From: Clostridia bacterium
GTDB taxonomy: Bacteria; Bacillota; Clostridia; DUPQ01
Direction: 5' to 3'
Length of the DNA stretch: 12,516 bases
NCBI GenBank assembly: GCA_030592355.1
Contig: JAUVJE010000054.1
Span: 1 to 12,516, forward strand
Below the pieces are notes generated by a model, which was not told the DNA's origin, searched no databases, and worked only from the letters and a program-made list of their open reading frames with translations. Position numbers and translations under genes: made by a program. Positions within the stretch are counted from its first letter, which is position 1, and every line of letters begins with the position of its first letter. Positions 1 to 5,605 of this stretch are shown in pieces.

Positions 1-110
1 AGTATTATCCGACGGTGGTAATTTTTCACCAGAAGAGGCTTGAGAAGTTTTATGCGAACGTCGTGTATGAAGATACACAGGCAAGCAGAAAACGGAACAA
101 AAAGATGTAA
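1..110 (+). CDS. C-terminal tail of an unidentified protein (partial)
   Basis: An open frame enters from the left edge (first full codon at 3) and ends with TAA at 108-110. The visible 35 residues begin YYPTVVIFHQKRLEKFYANV and end in a very basic tail (SRKRNKKM). A hairpin terminator follows 20 bp later, which supports this being the true 3' end of a plus-strand gene. I do not recognise the family. The short tail shows no membrane segment and no catalytic motif. It converges on the PMT gene, from which it is now separated by the insertion sequence. Confidence 0.55.
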   Translation, partial: YYPTVVIFHQKRLEKFYANVVYEDTQASRKRNKKM

Positions 111-129
111 ATCTGACAATAAATTTATG

Positions 130-171
130 AAAACCACCGATTGGATAAAATCCATACTCAGTGGTTCTTTT
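130..171 (+). terminator. Hairpin terminator, probably bidirectional
   Basis: An outer stem AACCAC (132-137) pairs with GTGGTT (161-166). An inner stem TGGAT (142-146) pairs with ATCCA (150-154) around an AAA loop. CTTTT follows at 167-171. The site lies 20 bp after the stop of the plus-strand tail gene. Read on the minus strand, the same hairpin is followed by TTTTCAT, so it may also have ended the PMT transcript before the insertion sequence separated the two. Confidence 0.6.
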
Positions 172-191
172 AAACATTGTTAGATGGTGGA

Positions 192-199
192 GGAAAACC
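192..199 (-). other. Right insertion junction: right target half plus core
   Basis: On the minus strand this reads core GG (199-198) followed by TTTTCC (197-192), the right half of the original target. The predicted right target guide of the bridge RNA (GGAAAAC, minus strand 1653-1647) is complementary to GTTTTCC here. GGT is present at both element ends (plus-strand ACC at 197-199 and 1767-1769), so the core dinucleotide could be GG or GT and the boundary is uncertain by 1 bp. Confidence 0.7.
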
Positions 200-209
200 T
201 GCTAAGCCA

Positions 210-215
210 AGTCAA
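210..215 (-). promoter_or_regulatory. -35 half of the circle-junction promoter (right end)
   Basis: The minus strand reads TTGACT, one base from the TTGACA consensus. In the excised circle it would lie 17 bp from TATAAG in the left end: 10 bp of right end, the 2-bp core and 5 bp of left end. IS110 elements are known to build a strong promoter across the joined ends. In the integrated state the two halves are about 1.5 kb apart and inactive as a pair. Confidence 0.75.
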
Positions 216-320
216 GTGTTTTTTTGAGTAGTTTTAAAAATTCTGCATATTGCATAACCAATCTACATAGCCAATACAGATATGCTTGTTTTTGCAAATT
301 TATCTTTTGAATTTCTAGTA

Positions 321-1517
321 TTAATAAACCTCCATAACCCTTGCATAATATATCCTGAGGAACTTGTTTAATGCTGCAATCTTTGCAACCTTTTTAGCTT
401 TCCCCTCCGATTCCTTCTTCAGCATATACTCGTACACAGCTGCATCTTCTTTGGGCTTTTTTGCCTTAAGGCTCTGCATAACTTCGTATCCGGTCTTCCT
501 AAGCAATGCTGAACCCCTCTTTGTTATCCTGCGCTTTGATCCCACAAAACCTCCTGACTCATATGGAGGAGAATCTATTCCCGCATACGCAATCAAAGCC
601 TTCTTGCTATGGAAACGTCTGACATCACCAATCTCTGCAATCAGCCGCACTGACAGTATCTCTCCAACACCTTTCATACTCATGACAATATCATATTCTC
701 TTAATTCCTTTGCAATTGAGTGCATTTGCTTTAAAATCTTAACTAGAGTCTTTGATGTTTCGTTTAGGACTCTTACAGATTCCTGCACAAGCATTTTTGT
801 TGATGAGGTGTGGGATGAGAGTGTCGGGATACCGTCCTTGGCCATTGCATATATTGACTTTGCCTTGGCCTCGCTTGGTCGGTATCCCTTCTTTTTACAC
901 CACTTTGTATAGCTCTCAATGAATCCCTTTTCACTCATCTTTGTGATATTGTCATAATGCCAGTAACGATATGCAAAATCAGATAATTTATCCTTTACCG
1001 TCTCATTTCCCCTGTGTTTAAGCAGTTTCTTTATCCCGGGCATCGTATACTCAAGCATGGTTGATACGGCCAGCTTGTTCAGTATATGGCTTTTCATAAA
1101 ACCCGAGTATTTCCGCCCAAGCAACCTTAGTTCAGCATATCTCTCATCTGCTTCTTCATGAGGCTTTAGACTGAACCACTTTTCCAATCCAAAGTTTGCA
1201 ATCTTTGCTGCATCAATTTTATCTGTTTTGGCTTTTCTAAGGTTTACACCGGAATATTTCTTCATCACAAGGGGATTTATCACACTGACAAAGATCAATC
1301 TCTCCAAAAGATATCTGAGAATAGGCAGATGATAAATCCCTGTTGCTTCCATGACAACCTTTACTTCCTCGTTCAACGACTGGATATTCTTCACCAGGTT
1401 ATTTAATTGCTCTTTTGTGTGTTTAACCTCGTATGGTGCCGAAACGATTTCACCATACGGTTTTAGAATACATACCATGCTTTTGTCTTTTGACACGTCA
1501 ATTCCAACGCTGATCAT
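321..1517 (-). CDS. IS110 family transposase (DEDD bridge-RNA recombinase)
   Basis: This 398-residue protein is full length for the family. The N-terminal RuvC-like domain carries the DEDD set: Asp7 (VGIDVSK), Glu57 (VMEATG), and Asp99 and Asp102 (KTDKIDA). A helical, lysine-rich middle section follows at about 130-270. The C-terminal Transposase_20 domain starts at MKGVGEILSVRLIAEIGD (281-298) and includes AYAGIDSPPYESGG and ITKRGSALLRK, where Ser336 is the expected nucleophile. With the bridge RNA it joins the element ends and inserts them at a guide-specified target. The ATG at 1517 is preceded by GGAGGTGA at about 5 bp, and the 5' leader is the bridge RNA. No frameshift or internal stop is seen. 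Confidence 0.96.
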   Translation of the reverse strand: MISVGIDVSKDKSMVCILKPYGEIVSAPYEVKHTKEQLNNLVKNIQSLNEEVKVVMEATGIYHLPILRYLLERLIFVSVINPLVMKKYSGVNLRKAKTDKIDAAKIANFGLEKWFSLKPHEEADERYAELRLLGRKYSGFMKSHILNKLAVSTMLEYTMPGIKKLLKHRGNETVKDKLSDFAYRYWHYDNITKMSEKGFIESYTKWCKKKGYRPSEAKAKSIYAMAKDGIPTLSSHTSSTKMLVQESVRVLNETSKTLVKILKQMHSIAKELREYDIVMSMKGVGEILSVRLIAEIGDVRRFHSKKALIAYAGIDSPPYESGGFVGSKRRITKRGSALLRKTGYEVMQSLKAKKPKEDAAVYEYMLKKESEGKAKKVAKIAALNKFLRIYYARVMEVY

Positions 1518-1564
1518 AACTCACCTCCATTGAATTTTTGTAATTGCAACCCATCTGCACTTAC

Positions 1565-1754
1565 TGCCATTCATTTTGGTTAGTTACGCGAGCGTTCTAG
1601 CTCAACCTGCTTAAGCGAATACATGCAATGAGAGAGATGGCAGACTGTTTTCCACACGGGTGTATTAACCCAAATTAGCCCACGCCTTGCCAATTACTCT
1701 CTCATTATAAAAAAATAAGTGCAAATGCAAAACACTTTCATGCTGTTGCACTTA
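1565..1754 (-). ncRNA. IS110 bridge RNA (predicted)
   Basis: Three stem-loops are read 5'->3' on the minus strand. The 5' stem-loop pairs TAAGTGCAA (1754-1746) with TTGCACTTA (1724-1716). The target loop is closed by a 10-bp stem, AATGAGAGAG (1627-1636) with CTCTCTCATT (1697-1706), then by TGGCA (1638-1642) with TGCCA (1688-1692) beyond a bulge. It holds the left guide GGGCUAAUUUGG (1681-1670), an apical GGGU/ACCC hairpin and the right guide GGAAAAC (1653-1647). The donor loop is closed by an imperfect stem (1623-1617 with 1572-1565). It holds the left guide AGCAGGU (1611-1605), an apical GAGC/GCUC hairpin (1603-1590) and the right guide GCGUA (1589-1585). The left guides copy the left target and right-end sequence; the right guides are complementary to the right target and left end. 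Exact 5' and 3' ends are inferred, and the 3' end could run closer to the ribosome binding site. Confidence 0.8.
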
Positions 1755-1756
1755 CA

Positions 1757-1762
1757 CTTATA
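1757..1762 (-). promoter_or_regulatory. -10 half of the circle-junction promoter (left end)
   Basis: The minus strand reads TATAAG starting 6 bp inside the element from the core. Joined to TTGACT at 215-210 the spacer is exactly 17 bp. Transcription would start near 1750, at or just inside the 5' stem of the bridge RNA, and could continue into the transposase gene. Confidence 0.72.
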
Positions 1763-1767
1763 GCGTA

Positions 1768-1779
1768 CCAAATTAGCCC
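1768..1779 (-). other. Left insertion junction: left target half plus core
   Basis: The minus strand reads GGGCTAATTTGG, the last two bases being the core. An exact 12-nt copy lies inside the predicted target loop of the bridge RNA (minus strand 1681-1670). The match ends just past the core, where the element's own TACGC begins. It lies 6 bp beyond the PMT stop codon, so the element inserted just downstream of that gene without damaging it. Confidence 0.78.
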
Positions 1780-1785
1780 GTCAGG

Positions 1786-3555
1786 TTAGAAAAACCAGGA
1801 AGGCAGCCACCTGAGACTTTCGGTTACTGACACCGGAACCTTTATTCCTGAGAGAGCCGGGTAAAATAATACAAACATGACAAACACAAGACCAAGGTAT
1901 ATGTATATGCCCTTTTTTGCTTTAGGGTATTTCTCCAGTAGAAATTTGATTACGTATACAATTGCAAATATCAGAAACGGAACACACGCAAAGTAGTGGT
2001 AAAGAAATGTTATATCCCTTGGCGAAAAAGCCCACGGCAATATAATTGATAGATAACCTACATAGACAAATACCATGCTTTTATCCTTTTTAGCAATTGC
2101 AATCCATGCGCTCCAGAACATGGCTATGAATCCGAACCACCAAATCGCCGGGTTTCCAAAAGATGCTATACTTCCCCATTCGCCTTCGGCAAGAACGGGA
2201 GACAGATAATAGTAAACCGGTCGTATCATAAGTGGCCACTGCCACCAGGGCGATGCATAAGGATGCGTCTGTGTAACACCGCTGTGATATGTAAACATAT
2301 GCTTTTGGCTTCCGATAAGGTCTTTTATCCAGTCTGTGCTTTCAATTGCATTGAAAACCGGGATATAAGATAAAGTGTATAAAACAACAGGAATAACGAT
2401 AAAAAAGATTAAACACATTCCCATGGTTCCCCATATATATTTGAGTCTGAATCCCTTTACATCAACCAATCCTTTTTTATAATCCCTGTATTCGAGTATG
2501 CGCGACATAAAAAATATAAAGGCAAGACCAGCCCCTGCAAAGAGGCCTATCCATTTAACCGATACTGCAAAGCCGAAGAAAACACCGCATAACAGGAGGG
2601 GCAGCAACGACGGTGCGAATTTCAACTCGTATGATTTTTTCATATAGTACCGGTACATGAAATAGTATGTCATCAAAATAAAAAACACTAAAAATCCGTC
2701 TGCGGTTCCAATACGCGTCTGTACAAAATGCATAAAATCGAACATCATCAGGAATGCAGTGCAAAAAGCAAGAAAAGTGCTTCCGAAAACCTTTTTCCCG
2801 AATATATACATAACAGGAATCATCATAAGACCAAAAAGGGTTCCCATGAAGCGCCATCCGAAAGGATTAACACCAAAAATTTTCATCGACCACATTATCA
2901 GTACTTTTCCAAGAGGCGGATGTGTGTTTTCGTATGGGTTGATTCCCTCAATATATTCATAAGCTGTGCGGGGGAAATATACTTCGTCAAAATATGCGGT
3001 GTTCATATACGAAGGCTCGCATATTGCGATTTCCTGCTCATCAAAAAGTTTCTCCATTCCTTTTGATTCTGCATTGAGAACCTCTATCCTGTCAATTTCG
3101 ATTCGGTTCCATTCGCCTTGGTTCTCACTCCAGAAGGCAACCTCAAGAAACTCTCCCTCTGTCCCGCTGATATTGTTTTCGTCATTATAATACCTGGCGG
3201 TTGTAAGTCTCACTGCCGTTGTTTTAACTTCCACATCCCTATGAAACCATTTGAATACATTATTTGCAGGTTTTTCCATGGTACACAAATCCACAAAACT
3301 GTTGTATTCATTCAGATACTCCGCATTCAGCTGACCTGCGCTATACCAGTCATTGCCAAGGCCGCAATAGTAAGTTGCCCTGGATATCTCAATTTCCTCT
3401 TTAAAAAAGACAATGACGCTCAATCGGGTCTCTTCTGGTGTAAATCCCTCTGTTGGAGCAGTCATTGAACCCAAGTTTAAAAAAGCCATAAGCGCATAAA
3501 CAACGCTCATTATAACAACGATGATATAATCCCTTTTAGTCATTTTCTTTTCCAT
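1786..3555 (-). CDS. PMT-family (GT39-like) membrane glycosyltransferase
   Basis: This 589-residue multispanning protein resembles bacterial protein O-mannosyltransferases, which move a sugar from a polyprenyl-phosphate carrier to a target outside the membrane. A first membrane helix lies at about 10-29. The first extracytoplasmic loop carries the family's acidic pair Asp190-Glu191 (AYFDEVYFPRTAYEY), followed by HPPLGK (212-217). Further helices run from about 235 to 400. The C-terminal PMT_4TMC-like part has the HPYASPWWQWP signature (431-441), and the last helices end near 568. Residues 30-185 form an unusual soluble insert before the DE pair. Start choice is uncertain: the ATG at 3555 has GGGGGAG only 2 bp away, and a second ATG at 3543 (Met5) is possible. 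Donor sugar and acceptor cannot be read from sequence. Confidence 0.88.
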   Translation of the reverse strand: MEKKMTKRDYIIVVIMSVVYALMAFLNLGSMTAPTEGFTPEETRLSVIVFFKEEIEISRATYYCGLGNDWYSAGQLNAEYLNEYNSFVDLCTMEKPANNVFKWFHRDVEVKTTAVRLTTARYYNDENNISGTEGEFLEVAFWSENQGEWNRIEIDRIEVLNAESKGMEKLFDEQEIAICEPSYMNTAYFDEVYFPRTAYEYIEGINPYENTHPPLGKVLIMWSMKIFGVNPFGWRFMGTLFGLMMIPVMYIFGKKVFGSTFLAFCTAFLMMFDFMHFVQTRIGTADGFLVFFILMTYYFMYRYYMKKSYELKFAPSLLPLLLCGVFFGFAVSVKWIGLFAGAGLAFIFFMSRILEYRDYKKGLVDVKGFRLKYIWGTMGMCLIFFIVIPVVLYTLSYIPVFNAIESTDWIKDLIGSQKHMFTYHSGVTQTHPYASPWWQWPLMIRPVYYYLSPVLAEGEWGSIASFGNPAIWWFGFIAMFWSAWIAIAKKDKSMVFVYVGYLSIILPWAFSPRDITFLYHYFACVPFLIFAIVYVIKFLLEKYPKAKKGIYIYLGLVFVMFVLFYPALSGIKVPVSVTESLRWLPSWFF

Positions 3556-3630
3556 TGCTCCCCCGGTTTACTGTTTGCGACTTCTTAATCATTTTATTAA
3601 AGCCTGTACAAATATGCAAGGGCGACTCGC

Positions 3631-3675
3631 TGACCCTGGGTCAAGCAGCTGATTTTAGACCGGTTGACCCTGGGT
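3631..3675. repeat. Two copies of TGACCCTGGGT with palindromic core
   Basis: TGACCCTGGGT occurs at 3631-3641 and 3665-3675, starting 34 bp apart. The first copy continues with C, making GACCC-T-GGGTC a perfect 11-bp palindrome; the second has GGGTGGTC. A T-rich run starts after 3689 on the plus strand. The pair lies in the 141-bp gap between the YgjP-like gene and the PMT gene. Tandem operators, or a processing or attenuation hairpin, are possible. I saw no other copy while reading the window. Confidence 0.5.
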
Positions 3676-3696
3676 GGTCGATTCGTCGTTTTTTAT

Positions 3697-4377
3697 TTAA
3701 ATGCTAAGGAGAAGGCTGTGGATCTTTAGCCACTGTTTGTGTTTTTTGTAATCAGGACAATATCCTTCAAGGAGCTCATAGAATTTGTTTGAGTGATTCA
3801 TATGGGTTAAATGACATACTTCGTGCCATACTACATATTCAATAATTTCCTGCGGACACATGGAAATTCTTAGGTTTATGTATATTCTCCGTTTAGAATT
3901 ACAGCTTCCCCACATATTTTTTTGCTTTTTCACCTTTATGGTACACTCCGGAATCCTTCTGCAATTCTTCTCAATAAAATCACCAACGGTCTTTTTTGAC
4001 ATTTCCCGGTACCATTCTTCAAGATGCTTTATACTGCATCCGGCCGGAAGAAAAATAGTATCGCTGTCAATTGCGATACAGCCGCCTTTAATTTTAACTT
4101 TATATGGATTTCCGTAAAAATAAAGAATCCGTCCTTCAACGATACCGTTGCCCGCTCCCGTTGACTCCGCAGTTATGAAAAAATCCCGTTTTTTCTTTAT
4201 CCATCTGCTTTTAGAATAAATATAATCGAAGATTATTCTTTGGCTCATGCGCTGCGGAAACCTTACTTCCAGCTCTTTTGAAGACAGCATTCTCAAAGAT
4301 ATCGAACGTCTGTCCCCCGGTGTAAGAAATACGTTATATCCATACCCTTTGATTGTCAGAAATTTATTCTTCTTCAA
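3697..4377 (-). CDS. YgjP-like (DUF45) zinc metallopeptidase-type protein
   Basis: This 226-residue protein matches the YgjP/DUF45 group. The N-terminal part (about 6-65) has the family pattern RRSISLRM...LEVRFPQRMS...WIKKK. The C-terminal metal site has WGSCNSKRRIYINLRI (156-171) and then HEVCH (His185, Glu186, His189), with His195 in MNHSNKF as the likely third ligand. The physiological substrate of the family is poorly defined. The predicted start is TTG at 4377, overlapping the end of the nagA-like gene by 14 bp, which suggests translational coupling. The ribosome binding site is weak (GGGTAG). The next in-frame Met (Met30) would remove conserved N-terminal sequence, so TTG is preferred. 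Confidence 0.88.
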   Translation of the reverse strand: MKKNKFLTIKGYGYNVFLTPGDRRSISLRMLSSKELEVRFPQRMSQRIIFDYIYSKSRWIKKKRDFFITAESTGAGNGIVEGRILYFYGNPYKVKIKGGCIAIDSDTIFLPAGCSIKHLEEWYREMSKKTVGDFIEKNCRRIPECTIKVKKQKNMWGSCNSKRRIYINLRISMCPQEIIEYVVWHEVCHLTHMNHSNKFYELLEGYCPDYKKHKQWLKIHSLLLSI

Positions 4378-5548
4378 AGACTACCCTGCCGCCGATCATA
4401 GTTAGTTTAACGTCCAGTTTATCATCAAAAAACACAATGTCTGCATATTTTCCGGGTGATAATGAACCGGTTTTGTTATAAACCTTCATTATTTTTGCCG
4501 GAGTTGCCGTCATCATCTCAATTGTCTTGACAATGCTTACTTCTGCGGTGTTTACCATAGTTTTTAAGCACCTGTCCATTGTCGCTACACTTCCCGCAAA
4601 AGCACTTCTGTCAGGAAGTTTTGCCACACCGTCTTCAATGATAGCTTTAATGCCCGTTTCTTTATCACCTACAATAGTTTCAATGGCTGAATCCCCGGCT
4701 GCTCTGACTGAATCTGTTATCAGGGCAATTTTTGAAACCCCCTTGTTTTGATATATAAGTTTCAACAAACTTTCCGGAAGATGATGTCCGTCGGTAATGA
4801 TTTCTACGTACATTCCGTCAATCAAAAAGGCGCTCTCTACGACTCCTGCCACACGATATGCATTGATGCGTCTCATAATTGAGCATCCCGAGTATAGATG
4901 TGTAACAAGTTCAAATCCCTGCTCATATGCGGTCAGCATTTCTTCGTATGTGGCATTCGAATGGCCGATTGCAGGAATAATGCCGTGTTTTCGTAATTCC
5001 AGAGAAAATTCAGCAGCTCCTGGAAGTTCAGGAGCAAGGCTCCAGCGGGAAATTTTATCAGTCATATCCAGAATTTCCATATACTCATCCCTTTGCGGCG
5101 CCCTCACATATCTGGGATCCTGCGCACCGCGCTGCTCCATAGAAAAATACGGTCCTTCCAGATGTAGTCCGGGCATACGGGCTTCAGCTATATCGCTGAA
5201 ATCAAGCTCATTGAAATTCTTTATGGATTTTTTCAAAATATCAAAGCGGCTTGATGTGAGAGTAGGAAACATCATTGTCGTTCCATAACGGCTATGTGTT
5301 CCTGCTATTATTTTAAAAGATTCCGGGTTGCCGTCCATGAAATCATGCCCGCCCCCTCCATGTGTATGAATATCAATAAATCCCGGCGATATATACTTGC
5401 CGCCTGCGTCAATAACTATGTCTGCATCCGAAGCAACAGCTTCTTTTGAAACATCAATGATTATTCCGTCCTCTATAAGAATAACTGCATCATCCATCAT
5501 TCTATAGGGGGTAATTATTTTACCGTTGATAATTTTTTTTGTTCCCAT
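4364..5548 (-). CDS. nagA: N-acetylglucosamine-6-phosphate deacetylase (NagA-like)
   Basis: This 394-residue amidohydrolase is typical in length for NagA, which removes acetate from GlcNAc-6-phosphate to give glucosamine-6-phosphate in the cytoplasm. Visible motifs in order are: PGFIDIHTHG (His61, His63), HLEGPYF (Glu131, metal ligand), GHSNAT (His196), THLYSG (His217), DGHHLP (His255) and LITDSVRAAG (Asp279, catalytic acid/base), ending in the usual SPGKYADIV barrel-edge segment. AGGAG lies about 7 bp before the ATG. The gene starts 57 bp after the sugar-binding lipoprotein gene and overlaps the next gene, so the three likely form one transcript. The segment after His217 differs from the common HLFNAM pattern, so a related amino-sugar substrate is possible. 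Confidence 0.9.
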   Translation of the reverse strand: MGTKKIINGKIITPYRMMDDAVILIEDGIIIDVSKEAVASDADIVIDAGGKYISPGFIDIHTHGGGGHDFMDGNPESFKIIAGTHSRYGTTMMFPTLTSSRFDILKKSIKNFNELDFSDIAEARMPGLHLEGPYFSMEQRGAQDPRYVRAPQRDEYMEILDMTDKISRWSLAPELPGAAEFSLELRKHGIIPAIGHSNATYEEMLTAYEQGFELVTHLYSGCSIMRRINAYRVAGVVESAFLIDGMYVEIITDGHHLPESLLKLIYQNKGVSKIALITDSVRAAGDSAIETIVGDKETGIKAIIEDGVAKLPDRSAFAGSVATMDRCLKTMVNTAEVSIVKTIEMMTATPAKIMKVYNKTGSLSPGKYADIVFFDDKLDVKLTMIGGRVVFEEE

Positions 5549-5605
5549 TATTTACTCCTTATTAATTCGCATGTTATGCGCCATTGCCATTGCTATATCT
5601 ATATC

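Larger units (their letters stand above)
200..1769 (-). mobile_element. IS110-group insertion sequence, complete, about 1.57 kb
   Basis: The element consists of a 252-bp left end (1518-1769), the transposase gene (321-1517) and a 121-bp right end (200-320), all read on the minus strand. A long noncoding region upstream of the gene and a short one downstream is the IS110-group arrangement; in the IS1111 group the longer end lies downstream. No terminal inverted repeats are seen, as expected for IS110. The ends were set by three agreeing signals: matches between the predicted bridge RNA guides and both junctions, a shared GG(T) core at each end, and a promoter formed when the ends are joined. 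Transposase and bridge RNA both look intact, so the element is probably active or recently active. Confidence 0.88.

Noticed and set aside
364..912. Plus-strand open frame of 182 codons opposite the transposase.
   Set aside because: It is a shadow of the transposase gene, with no ribosome binding site and no recognisable domain.
1704..1732. Internal TATAAT (minus strand 1709-1704) with a weak -35 as the bridge RNA promoter.
   Set aside because: A start about 7 bp downstream would cut off one strand of the target-loop closing stem. The junction promoter fits better in quality, spacing and position.
1709..1754. Hairpin (9-bp stem) followed by seven T on the minus strand, looking like an intrinsic terminator upstream of the transposase.
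   Set aside because: Its position matches the 5' stem-loop of the bridge RNA, and the stem is not GC-rich. It might attenuate transcription, but I have no evidence that separates this from its role in the bridge RNA.
2728..3066. Plus-strand open frame inside the PMT gene.
   Set aside because: It is antisense to conserved PMT motifs, has a low-complexity composition and no start signal.
5568..5580. Small perfect hairpin CGCAT-GTT-ATGCG ahead of nagA.
   Set aside because: Five base pairs with a three-base loop and no T run is too small to call a terminator or regulator.
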